Below are positions 16,503 through 23,141 of a stretch of DNA of 41,388 nt, piece by piece. The notes beneath the pieces are model-generated. The model was not told where the DNA came from and ran no database searches. It saw nothing but the letters and a program-made list of their open reading frames with translations. The stretch lies in the IMG/VR virus record IMGVR_UViG_3300009320_000043, positions 1 through 41,388 of that record. One strand, given 5' to 3'. Both the position numbers and the translations under genes were made by a program. Numbering within the stretch: the first letter of the stretch is position 1; each line of letters begins with the position of its first letter. This stretch comes from a virus.

Positions 16503-17351
16503 ATGCGAGGAAAAGTAATATGGTTAACGGGTCTGCCCTGCAGTGGCAAAACGACTCTAGCAAAAGAACTCAAGGGAAGAGAAGAATTTAAGAACGCCGT
16601 TCACCTAGATGGTGATACGATCAGAGGAACTCCGATCTCCAATGATGTAGGATTCTCCCCGGCCGACCGGGCAAAGCATATCATGAGAATCGGATATATC
16701 TCTCGAATTATCGCTGGGGCAGGAGTAGACGTTATATGCTCATTCGTTTCCCCATCGGCTGAGATCAGGGAAAGAGTGAGATCGATGAACCCTACCTTTC
16801 TCGAGATATGGGTCAAGGCAAGTGGTGAGGCCTGCCGAGATAGAGATGTTAAAGGGATGTGGGCCAGGGCAGATAAGGGAGAGATACAGGATTTCACGGG
16901 AGTGGGTGCTCCCTATGATCCCCCTGCCTTTCCCGAGGCGGTCTGTGATACCGATAAGGAGAGTATCGAGGAATCGATTGATATCATCCTCAAGGCACTG
17001 AATTTAAGGTTTGCACGTGCGCTATATATTGGCCGGTGGCAACCCTTCCATGATGGGCATAAATTCATCATAAGCCAATCTCTTGATAAGGGCATCCCGG
17101 TCCTTGTTGCGATCAGGGATATGCTGCACGATGAGGGGAACCCATATCCCACTGATGAGATCAAAGCCATGATAGAAGATCACTATCAGGGAGAGGATGT
17201 TAAAGCGGTGATAATCCCGGATATCCGTTCAGTGAACATCGGCAGGAAAGTGGGATATGAGATCATTGAGATCGAGGCGCCACCTCAGATCAAGGAGATA
17301 TCGGCCACCAAGATAAGAGAGGAAACGAAAAGAGATTGTAAAAGAAGTTAA
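16503..17351 (+). CDS. APS kinase fused to a nucleotidyltransferase domain
   Basis: A 282-residue two-domain enzyme. Residues 3-165 are APS kinase (CysC-type): P-loop GLPCSGKT (10-17), LDGDTIRG, GFSPADRAKHIMRIG, then RDRDVKGMWARADKGEI and FTGVGAPYDPP. This domain phosphorylates adenylyl sulfate to PAPS, the donor for both sulfotransferases. Residues 172-282 are a HIGH-superfamily nucleotidyltransferase with GRWQPFHDGH (177-186) and ISATKIRE (266-273). This looks more like NMN or cytidylyltransferases than ATP sulfurylase, so APS probably comes from the host. The ribosome site is the GGAGGCTAC leader (16490-16498). The activity of the second domain is open. Confidence 0.85.
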   Translation: MRGKVIWLTGLPCSGKTTLAKELKGREEFKNAVHLDGDTIRGTPISNDVGFSPADRAKHIMRIGYISRIIAGAGVDVICSFVSPSAEIRERVRSMNPTFLEIWVKASGEACRDRDVKGMWARADKGEIQDFTGVGAPYDPPAFPEAVCDTDKESIEESIDIILKALNLRFARALYIGRWQPFHDGHKFIISQSLDKGIPVLVAIRDMLHDEGNPYPTDEIKAMIEDHYQGEDVKAVIIPDIRSVNIGRKVGYEIIEIEAPPQIKEISATKIREETKRDCKRS

Positions 17352-17367
17352 TATTTTCTGGAAAATA
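17352..17367 (+). repeat. 16-bp near-palindrome, copy 3
   Basis: Exact TATTTTC-TG-GAAAATA, starting one base after the APS-kinase stop codon and nine bases before a bidirectional terminator. Confidence 0.7.
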
Positions 17368-17375
17368 AAAAAGTA

Positions 17376-17397
17376 AAGAGGGGGCGATCCCCCTCTT
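17376..17397. terminator. Bidirectional hairpin between convergent genes
   Basis: AAGAGGGGG (17376-17384) pairs perfectly with CCCCCTCTT (17389-17397) around CGAT. It separates the rightward APS-kinase gene from the leftward operon, whose last stop codon overlaps the hairpin's right arm. Confidence 0.75.
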
Positions 17398-18013
17398 ATT
17401 CTTGGGCTAGAGATATATGTTTTCCCTTCTCCCAAATCTCGCGGGCTTTCTTGAAAGTTGGAATCTCTGCCATACTCTCATACCCTTCCTGCTTGTATGC
17501 CCTGACAAAAAATCGGACATATTGCTGATTTTCCGGTTGGCTCATGGTGGTTTTCCACCAATCGTTGATATCCTTTTGCTGCTTGGCGCTCACTGGCTTT
17601 TTGGGAGGCTTCTCTTTCTCTTTCTTCTCAGCCTCTGAGATTGCCAATGCTCCCTCGGGATCAGTATCTTTCATGCTGGAGAGTTCGTCCTTTTCATTGG
17701 GCTGATCATTGATAACCCTCTCGACGACGCGCTCCTCTCCTGATGTTCCCCTGACTCTTTTCTTATGAGTAGTATAGATCCTGCTCTCATAAGGTCCGAT
17801 GTTCTTTGTTTCGATATCGGGATGGTGCTTCCGCACATCCATCTCGACCCGTTTTACATAGGCGGTCAGGTATGATCTTGCTGACTCCATGCTCTCATAT
17901 AGTGAGTCATGTTCCCCCAGGGTTGCCGTGAGTCCCACGTCAATCCTTTCGCTCTCGAAGCTTCCCAGGTTGATGGTTCGGGAAACTGATACGGATATTT
18001 CTTTCGGTTCCAT
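17396..18013 (-). CDS. Hypothetical protein, NLG-FES type N-terminus
   Basis: A 205-residue protein. The N-terminal 60 residues (ISVSVSRTINLGSFESERID, then VGLTATL and a helix) form a beta-alpha pattern often seen in small phage and archaeal-virus proteins of unknown role. A charged linker rich in Lys, Glu and Pro follows (about 110-145), then a helical C-terminal part (QQKDINDWWKTTMSQPENQQ). It is the last gene of the leftward 20.8-17.4 kb unit, starting in the stop of the gene before it. A DNA-binding or recombination accessory role is possible but not shown. Confidence 0.6.
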   Translation of the reverse strand: MEPKEISVSVSRTINLGSFESERIDVGLTATLGEHDSLYESMESARSYLTAYVKRVEMDVRKHHPDIETKNIGPYESRIYTTHKKRVRGTSGEERVVERVINDQPNEKDELSSMKDTDPEGALAISEAEKKEKEKPPKKPVSAKQQKDINDWWKTTMSQPENQQYVRFFVRAYKQEGYESMAEIPTFKKAREIWEKGKHISLAQE

Positions 18014-18201
18014 TATTCTTCCTCCGTCTTCTCTTCAATATGCTGGGGATTGTTACAATCACAAAAACTGTATTTACAATCCTTCGTAGTTCTCACCCCA
18101 TAGCCATCTGATCTCGGGTGCATCCATTGGAGTGATCCTTCTTTTTCTCGCTGAGTTATTGGGTGTCCGCAGATTTTACAGCGAGGGCGTAATTTCTCCA
18201 T
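18013..18201 (-). CDS. Small zinc-finger protein
   Basis: A 62-residue protein with CKIC near the N-terminus and CKYSFCDC later, likely one zinc site. The tail is acidic. It is coupled to the following gene by overlapping start and stop. Function unknown. Confidence 0.55.
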   Translation of the reverse strand: MEKLRPRCKICGHPITQREKEGSLQWMHPRSDGYGVRTTKDCKYSFCDCNNPQHIEEKTEEE

Positions 18202-18204
18202 GGT

Positions 18205-18588
18205 TCACACCTTGAGATATGGCTTGCCGAGCTGGATGTCAAGATCAACGAGAATGGCTGTCCTTGAATCATCATCCTGCTCCTCAAGTATTTTATCGAT
18301 CTTGGAGAGGGTTAGGAACTTCAACGATTCCGGGACCACCTCTGTGATGATATCGGGCCACCTTTCATGTATGCTCTGAGCATCCGCAGTTATCCTCCTG
18401 TTGCGAACAATCTTTGAGTTATGAAGTCTCTCCACACCCATGAAGATCATTCCTTCAAGTACATCCTTCTCGAGCTCTTTGATCCTCTTGTTTACTTTCG
18501 TAACATGAGCTTTGAGGTTCCTTATCTCGTTGATCTTGGCGATTCCTTCCTTTTCCAAGAATTTCGTTTCTGGCTTTTTTCCTGTCAT
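18205..18588 (-). CDS. Hypothetical helical protein
   Basis: A 127-residue protein with an N-terminal coiled coil (INEIRNLKAHVTKVNKRIKE) and a mixed C-terminal half. The ATG at 18588 follows AAAGGGGT at good spacing and is preferred to the TTG at 18594. It lies after a G6/C6 hairpin that separates it from the upstream gene. No family recognised. Confidence 0.55.
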   Translation of the reverse strand: MTGKKPETKFLEKEGIAKINEIRNLKAHVTKVNKRIKELEKDVLEGMIFMGVERLHNSKIVRNRRITADAQSIHERWPDIITEVVPESLKFLTLSKIDKILEEQDDDSRTAILVDLDIQLGKPYLKV

Positions 18589-18619
18589 GCACAAACCCCT
18601 TTTTATTGATGAAAATAAT

Positions 18620-18635
18620 GGGGGGATATCCCCCC
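18620..18635 (-). terminator. G6/C6 hairpin after the lysine-rich protein gene
   Basis: GGGGGG (18620-18625), ATAT, CCCCCC (18630-18635). On the minus strand it follows the stop codon at 18646 and is followed by ATTATTTT, as in an intrinsic terminator or attenuator. Confidence 0.6.
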
Positions 18636-18645
18636 CTTAAATCAT

Positions 18646-19533
18646 CTATTGAACGGTTCTGATTACCTCCGCAGGTCCATCTCGTCCGGCTGGACGGAAG
18701 ACATATTCCTGATTTTCGAGCTCATCGATGATCAATGATGCTTTGGTCTCGGAAATGACGAACTTCTTGGCGATCTGCTCAGGCTTGATCACCGCTCCAA
18801 AACCCTGCTCGCAAACCCATTTCTTGATAGCATCGGAAACCTCGACCTTTCCTCCATTCTCGGCAGGATTCTCCTTCTCGGGCTTGGGCGGTTTTTCCTC
18901 CTTTTCCTCTTTTTCCTCCTTCTTCGTTGCCTTCTTCTTACCCTTCCCCTTCCCTGTCTTCTTGGGGGCGGTCTTTTTGGCTGCTGCCTTCTTCTTGTCC
19001 TCCTTCTTGGGTTTAGCCTTGGCTGGAGTCTTATTGCTCTCAGATTCAACCTCTGTGGCGGTCTGCATGATTCCAAGGATATAATCTACCCGGCTCATGA
19101 ATTCGGTTTCCTCCATTGAAAAGGCTAATCCGATCCTCATGATATGCTCAACCCCTCGGGTTATCCTCTCGACCCTCATTTGAAGCTCATCGGGCGTTAC
19201 TCCAAGAGATAGTCCTAACTTCTTGAGTTCTGTCTCGTAAGCATATCTCATATCACGGAACTGCTCGATTGAATCTACAAAACCAAGGATTTCATTCACT
19301 CTCTCCTTGAAATCTGCGGTTGGTTTGTTCAGGCGTAGACCCAATCTCTTGAGTTGCTCCTGATTCGTGATCGAGAATCTGGCTTCTTTTACAAGTTGTT
19401 CAACCTTGGCTTCAAGAACAGATAACTTCCTGGCAATTTCCACCTCGGTGCTGTGCTTGGAGTAATAATCCTTGATCTTTTCCTCCAGATCAAGAAACTC
19501 CTTTATATCTTTGATTTCGGTTTCATCTGTCAT
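18646..19533 (-). CDS. Winged-helix protein with histone-H1-like linker
   Basis: A 295-residue protein. Residues 1 to about 165 are helical, with two or three related segments (ARFSITNQEQLKRLGLRL, ELKKLGLSLGVTPDELQMRV). A linker of about 60 residues follows, made almost only of Lys, Ala, Pro, Gly and Glu (for example KKAAAKKTAPKKTGKGKGKK). The C-terminal 60 residues look like a winged helix (VSDAIKKWVCEQGFGAVIKP, then KASLIIDELENQEYVFRP). The linker resembles eukaryotic H1 and bacterial H1-like tails, suggesting non-specific DNA binding. The ATG at 19533 is chosen because GGAGGC precedes it. Confidence 0.65.
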   Translation of the reverse strand: MTDETEIKDIKEFLDLEEKIKDYYSKHSTEVEIARKLSVLEAKVEQLVKEARFSITNQEQLKRLGLRLNKPTADFKERVNEILGFVDSIEQFRDMRYAYETELKKLGLSLGVTPDELQMRVERITRGVEHIMRIGLAFSMEETEFMSRVDYILGIMQTATEVESESNKTPAKAKPKKEDKKKAAAKKTAPKKTGKGKGKKKATKKEEKEEKEEKPPKPEKENPAENGGKVEVSDAIKKWVCEQGFGAVIKPEQIAKKFVISETKASLIIDELENQEYVFRPAGRDGPAEVIRTVQ

Positions 19534-19567
19534 ATTTTTTGCCTCCATTATAATGGGGATGATCTGC

Positions 19568-19586
19568 GGGGGGAATCGAACCCCCC
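19568..19586 (-). terminator. G6/C6 hairpin with T-loop-like sequence
   Basis: On the minus strand, GGGGGG-TTCGATT-CCCCCC. The loop matches a tRNA T-loop, but there is no room for the rest of a tRNA. It follows a stop codon by 20 bases, like the two other G/C-run hairpins of this operon, so a terminator or processing hairpin is the better reading. Confidence 0.5.
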
Positions 19587-19605
19587 ACGGAGCCTTTTTA
19601 ACTCC

Positions 19606-19887
19606 TCAGACCGTTTTTTCGAGATTGGCGAGAACCACTTTAGCAAGAGTAAGAGGAACATCTCCAACTCTATCATATCCGAGATCCCGGCATACCTTAC
19701 TGAGAGGTTCGATTAGGTGGGTCTTGCCTCTCTTGAATGTCTCAGTATACCAGTAAAAGGTTTCGTGGTCGGTTTTGTCGGTCTTGATCGGTTCGCTCAC
19801 ATGATAATAATCACATGAGGGGCAGTACGACCCCCACTTGGTGAGGACTAAACTATCTGATTTACATTTCGCGCATGTTACACTCAC
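19606..19887 (-). CDS. Zinc-ribbon protein
   Basis: A 93-residue protein. CAKC and CPSC (residues 5-8 and 22-25) form one N-terminal zinc ribbon, followed by a helical C-terminus (VPLTLAKVVLANLEKTV). It starts with GTG overlapping the stop codon of the AbrB-like gene, preceded by GAGGTGATC. Likely DNA- or RNA-binding; no specific family. Confidence 0.55.
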   Translation of the reverse strand: MSVTCAKCKSDSLVLTKWGSYCPSCDYYHVSEPIKTDKTDHETFYWYTETFKRGKTHLIEPLSKVCRDLGYDRVGDVPLTLAKVVLANLEKTV

Positions 19888-20219
19888 TCGATCACCTCTA
19901 CTTTTTTCAACATTCTCTGAGCGATAAGAAGTCCTGCTCTGATGGCAGTTTGTCGCTCTTCCTCGACGTTCTCCCCCTTGGCATGGTACTCATCTCCAAG
20001 TTGGACGGTATGAAGGATGGCATCATTTACTCCATCAATGGCTTCTTTCAGGGTAAATCCCTTCTTTGTATCCATCCTTCTGATCGTGATCATCTTATTC
20101 TTGGCGTCCACCATTATGACAGTGTCTTTCTTCCCGATCTCTTTCTCCCGGAGCCATTCTCGGGGGATTTTTACATAATGCGATTTTCCATAAACTTTTA
20201 TTTTATCCTTGTATTCCAT
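19884..20219 (-). CDS. AbrB/SpoVT-like DNA-binding protein
   Basis: A 111-residue protein. Residues 3-50 have the swapped-hairpin AbrB pattern (KIKVYGKSHYVKIPREWLRE, then DTVIMVDAKNKMITIRR) found in many archaeal regulators. The C-terminal helices (KGFTLKEAIDGVNDAILHT, GLLIAQRMLKKVEVIE) probably serve oligomerisation. A transcriptional regulator of early genes is the natural reading. The ATG at 20219 overlaps the upstream stop (TGATG) and follows AAGGTGATT. A TTG one codon earlier is less likely. Confidence 0.7.
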   Translation of the reverse strand: MEYKDKIKVYGKSHYVKIPREWLREKEIGKKDTVIMVDAKNKMITIRRMDTKKGFTLKEAIDGVNDAILHTVQLGDEYHAKGENVEEERQTAIRAGLLIAQRMLKKVEVIE

Positions 20220-20485
20220 CAATAATCACCTTCATATTTCGTTAACAATTTTATCTGCGGTAATGGAAGAGATCTCTCGCAAAGGGACCAATCAATATTC
20301 GGGCATTGTTCCCAATGTTCGCACCCCTTACATATGTCTTTCCAGGGAGAAACATCTCTCCAGGTCTGGTAACTCAGACACTTGCCATTCTCGATCTGCA
20401 CTATCTCCTCGTGGCAATCTCCATTATGGCAATGAATACAATCCAGTTGATCGCAGGAATGTACGCCCATCTCGATCGTAGTCAT
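20219..20485 (-). CDS. Cysteine-rich small protein
   Basis: An 88-residue protein with eight cysteines in paired arrangements (CDQLDCIHCHNGDC, CKGCEHWEQC). It could bind two zinc ions or, less likely, an iron-sulfur cluster. Starts at ATG after GAGGT. Function unknown. Confidence 0.55.
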   Translation of the reverse strand: MTTIEMGVHSCDQLDCIHCHNGDCHEEIVQIENGKCLSYQTWRDVSPWKDICKGCEHWEQCPNIDWSLCERSLPLPQIKLLTKYEGDY

Positions 20486-20488
20486 GAA

Positions 20489-20650
20489 TTATACCTCCCG
20501 ATTTAGAGTTGGAATCTTGATGGTAGATCCATCTTTCATAGTGAGAAAGATATCTAGGTAATATCCAATCTCGACCTTCTCAATCTTGGAAACATCGATT
20601 AGATGCTCGCGAGCTACAGATTCCGATAATCTGAATAATACGCTAGGCAT
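20489..20650 (-). CDS. Small hypothetical protein (53 aa)
   Basis: A complete small frame: MPSVLFRLSESVAREHL..., with DVSKIEKVEIGYYLDIFLTM and an end in KIPTLNREV. A strong ribosome site (GGAGGAATGATA) precedes the ATG, and the stop codon is followed at once by the next gene's ribosome site. It fills the gap between neighbours exactly, which supports it as real. Confidence 0.55.
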   Translation of the reverse strand: MPSVLFRLSESVAREHLIDVSKIEKVEIGYYLDIFLTMKDGSTIKIPTLNREV

Positions 20651-20652
20651 TA

Positions 20653-20811
20653 TCATTCCTCCACAGTTATATTGATCTGCTCGAGGTATGAAGAGAAAGG
20701 GAATTTCACTGATACTCTCAGAGTGTTCGAGTCAATCTGTTCGTTCTCTGCTCCGCAATATCCTAGAAACCGGGAGAGAAGTTCTATTGCGCTTAAGTCT
20801 TCTTGTGTCAT
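20653..20811 (-). CDS. Small hypothetical protein (52 aa), first gene of its operon
   Basis: A 52-residue acidic protein (MTQEDLSAIELLSRFLGYCG..., ending YLEQINITVEE). GGGGT precedes the ATG and a TATA box lies about 40 bases upstream, making it the first gene of the leftward 20.8-17.4 kb unit. Its stop overlaps the ribosome site of the next gene. Confidence 0.55.
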   Translation of the reverse strand: MTQEDLSAIELLSRFLGYCGAENEQIDSNTLRVSVKFPFSSYLEQINITVEE

Positions 20812-20848
20812 GCTGTTACCCCAATAACATTAACAAGAATACGCCCTC

Positions 20849-20860
20849 ACTATATATAGT
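20849..20860 (-). promoter_or_regulatory. TATA-box promoter of the leftward 20.8-17.4 kb operon
   Basis: CTATATATAG lies about 40 bases before the first start codon (20811) and just beyond the end of the HNH gene. Transcription should begin near 20825, giving a leader of about 15 bases. Confidence 0.6.
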
Positions 20861-20887
20861 TTGTTCCTGTAATCGAATTTAATCGAA

Positions 20888-21460
20888 TTAGCCCTCTCTG
20901 CCTTCAAACTTCCAGTAATATTTCTTGCCATATATCTTGTGATATTCCTCATGGCAATGTTCATGTACGAGCTCGAGGTTGGAGGGGTCATTATTGCCCT
21001 CAATCAGCTTAATAGATATCCTGTGGTGAATATGGATGGGTTCGCAGGAATCCACTATCCATATCGGCCAGCCACATTTCGAACATTTACCCTGCTGCGC
21101 CTCATAAAGTTCCTCTCTGATCTCTTTTTTGTATCTATCTAAATGCCTTTTCCTGTTTTGTATCGTTCGGGCTCCTGCCCTACTTGAACCATTGTTGTTA
21201 TTCTGCTCAATTTCTATAATGAAATCGATTATTTTAAGGGTGGACCTGGTGCGCTTAAGCAATTTGACAAGTCGGGGATCGGCATCCCACCCGCTCATAC
21301 AAAATGGATGATACTTTATTTCATATGCTCTCGATTTTAAGTTCTCTCCGGAGCGCCTAAAGAAAATTCTCACATACTGATCCTTGATGAATATTGGCAG
21401 ATAGCATCCCTCGCAATAATACATTTTCCTTGCCCGGTGCAATCTACAAGAAATGATCAC
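20888..21460 (-). CDS. HNH endonuclease with extra zinc finger
   Basis: A 190-residue protein. The C-terminal HNH domain (about 120-180) has CSKCGWPIW, IHIHHRISIKLIEGNNDPSN and LELVHEHCHEEYHK. His, Asn and His give the beta-beta-alpha metal site and the cysteines bind structural zinc. The N-terminal 60 residues contain a second zinc motif (CEGC ... YHPFC). GTG at 21460 follows GGAGGG and overlaps the resolvase stop. HNH enzymes in tailed viruses may assist packaging or act as homing nucleases. Pairing with a RuvC-like protein suggests DNA processing. Confidence 0.75.
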   Translation of the reverse strand: MIISCRLHRARKMYYCEGCYLPIFIKDQYVRIFFRRSGENLKSRAYEIKYHPFCMSGWDADPRLVKLLKRTRSTLKIIDFIIEIEQNNNNGSSRAGARTIQNRKRHLDRYKKEIREELYEAQQGKCSKCGWPIWIVDSCEPIHIHHRISIKLIEGNNDPSNLELVHEHCHEEYHKIYGKKYYWKFEGREG

Positions 21461-22002
21461 TAAAACCCTCCCATCTGCTTGAACATGGGATAGAGTCTCC
21501 CGAAGGTGATCTCTGCAATGATACAGGCGGCGGCATCGATCTGGTGCTCCCTCTCGTTCTTCACTTTGGAATAGACGTCCTCTTTAAAATAATCGAGAAC
21601 TCCTTTTTCGACCTCCTGCTTGGAAGCATTTACTTTGTTGCATATGACCTTCTTAATGTCTCCTGGGGTGAAGTAATCAAGAGATGGCTTACTGATAGCC
21701 TCGATCCCTGCGAGAAGACCAGTAACAATCCCTAGGGTTCGTGCTGCCCTGCTGCTCTGTGCTCCTCCATGTGGTAATTCGATGGCAAGAATGCCGGGGT
21801 AATTCTTGATCACTAATGAGAGATATCTCACTATAACGGTGGCTCGAGCAAGATCATCATTAGCGACTAATATTTTCCCTTTCTTGCTTGAGGGTTTGGT
21901 CTTCACGCATCCCACTTGCTCGATCTTTCTGGTTTCCATGTTATAGATCGCTACTCCTGTGGCGGTGAATCCGGGATCAATTCCTATGATGTGTTTCATC
22001 AT
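21460..22002 (-). CDS. RuvC-like Holliday junction resolvase
   Basis: About 180 residues with the RNase-H-fold resolvase signatures. IGIDPGFTATGVAIY carries the first catalytic Asp, LAIELPHG the Glu, and REHQIDAAACIIAE the C-terminal acidic residues. It would cut branched recombination or packaging intermediates. The frame is open upstream, but ATG at 22002 (or 21999) follows GAGGGT and starts where family members do. It overlaps the MazG-like gene by about 25 bases. Confidence 0.75.
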   Translation of the reverse strand: MMKHIIGIDPGFTATGVAIYNMETRKIEQVGCVKTKPSSKKGKILVANDDLARATVIVRYLSLVIKNYPGILAIELPHGGAQSSRAARTLGIVTGLLAGIEAISKPSLDYFTPGDIKKVICNKVNASKQEVEKGVLDYFKEDVYSKVKNEREHQIDAAACIIAEITFGRLYPMFKQMGGF

Positions 22003-22279
22003 TAACCCTCTTTTGTAATCTCTCGAGCTTCGACTTTCTCCTCTGATCATATAGATCGGGGTCAATATCGAGCATAATCCTGAGTTGAGAAATCATAATA
22101 TCAACATCCACAATTTCATCCATTACCTCCTCCACGGTGGCTCTACCCCGGTGGTACTTTCCTAATGCAGATAATAACTCTCCCATCTCTTCATAGATCA
22201 TTCTTTCCTGGGCAAGAAATTTCCATTTATTCAAGCATCTCCAGTAGAGTGATTCCTCTGTCTCACCATTTATTATCAT
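21977..22279 (-). CDS. MazG-like nucleotide pyrophosphohydrolase
   Basis: A 100-residue all-alpha protein. EEMGELLSALGKYHRGRATV and then EVMDEIVDVDIMISQLR give the E-x-x-E ... E-x-x-D metal motif of MazG and related NTP pyrophosphohydrolases. These enzymes clean up nucleotide pools or lower alarmone levels in infected cells. It starts in the stop codon of the upstream gene (ATGA). Confidence 0.7.
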   Translation of the reverse strand: MIINGETEESLYWRCLNKWKFLAQERMIYEEMGELLSALGKYHRGRATVEEVMDEIVDVDIMISQLRIMLDIDPDLYDQRRKSKLERLQKRVNDETHHRN

Positions 22280-22593
22280 GGATCATCCTCCTTTGGTTTC
22301 CTCCACCCCGGTGGCATTCCCTTCAGGTATGATTCTGATTTCATTTGCCTGGCTACCTCTTCGTTGAGTTCATATGCTTCGTCGGTAACAAAAACAACCC
22401 ACACCAACTCAGTAGAGGGGGAATATACAAAATCGCAACTTTCTATTACTTCCGCTCTGGCTTCTGGAATAATTCGACATAATGTTCTATGTACTTTTTC
22501 ATGAAAGGAATCCACTATGATACAATCATTTTGGCAGAACCCATCATTTCTAATCGGACAATTCCTTTTACAATATTTATCAGGTACTTTCAT
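22276..22593 (-). CDS. Hypothetical protein with N-terminal cysteine cluster
   Basis: A 105-residue protein. Four cysteines near the start (YCKRNCPIRNDGFCQNDC) suggest a metal site. The middle has strands (LVWVVFVTDEAYELNEEV). A clear AGGAGGTTT precedes the ATG. No family recognised. Confidence 0.5.
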   Translation of the reverse strand: MKVPDKYCKRNCPIRNDGFCQNDCIIVDSFHEKVHRTLCRIIPEARAEVIESCDFVYSPSTELVWVVFVTDEAYELNEEVARQMKSESYLKGMPPGWRKPKEDDP

Positions 22594-22603
22594 GATAAAC
22601 CTC

Positions 22604-22903
22604 CTATCTCAGATCATCGAAAGGGATATGATGCCAATCGGAATCACCTATCTCTCTCCTAGAACGAAAGGGGAAAGATAATTTTGAAACTGGGCCCGGG
22701 GTAGTAAATGAATCTCGGCGATTCAATTCCCGGCAGGCCATATAATCACGGTGATTGATCAGATCGATCAGGTGAATCTCATCTCGGGGCAGGTTCGCCC
22801 GGTCCTCCTTCAATCCCCACCGCTTGAACCATCTCAAGAAATTCCTGATCTCATTCTTCTCCCATTGTTCCGTATAACTCTCGGCTGATCTGGTGAATTT
22901 CAT
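22604..22903 (-). CDS. Hypothetical protein
   Basis: A 99-residue, strongly charged protein (WEKNEIRNFLRWFKRWGLKE, LPRDEIHLIDLINHRDYMAC). Its ATG overlaps the upstream stop (TAATG) and follows AGGAGGCC. Not recognised; real by operon packing. Confidence 0.5.
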   Translation of the reverse strand: MKFTRSAESYTEQWEKNEIRNFLRWFKRWGLKEDRANLPRDEIHLIDLINHRDYMACRELNRRDSFTTPGPVSKLSFPFRSRREIGDSDWHHIPFDDLR

Positions 22904-23136
22904 TATGATAATGGCCTCCTTCTATTTGGTTTCATATATAATGGAAAAGGTCTGAACTTATCCTCATATGAAACTTTGTGGTTGGGGTGTCTTACTAACC
23001 TCTTGCATAATCTACAGGGGGAATCGTATACACTCTTTTCATGATGCACACATGCCTGGCAGGTGCCATCCTCATTCCATGTTTTGAATGGGTAGTTCTC
23101 CTCTGGTTGTTTATCATAGTTTTTCTTTTTCAACAT
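22903..23136 (-). CDS. Small zinc-finger protein downstream of MCM
   Basis: A 77-residue basic protein with CQAC and CRLC separated by 12 residues, a treble-clef or zinc-ribbon spacing. The ATG at 23136 follows GAGGGTG at good spacing. The GTG at 23145 is possible but less likely. Immediate coupling to MCM suggests a replication accessory role. Confidence 0.5.
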   Translation of the reverse strand: MLKKKNYDKQPEENYPFKTWNEDGTCQACVHHEKSVYDSPCRLCKRLVRHPNHKVSYEDKFRPFPLYMKPNRRRPLS

Positions 23137-23141
23137 TATGA

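Noticed and set aside
18728-19084. A 118-codon rightward frame rich in Phe and Ser opposite the lysine-rich linker.
   Set aside because: It is the mirror of Lys/Glu codons in the H1-like linker and has no promoter or ribosome site.
19568-19596. tRNA gene or tRNA-derived attachment site, because the minus strand has a perfect T-arm (GGGGG-TTCGATT-CCCCC).
   Set aside because: Only about 20 bases separate it from the upstream stop codon, no matching 5' acceptor strand was found, no integrase is encoded, and two other G/C-run hairpins sit after stop codons in the same operon.
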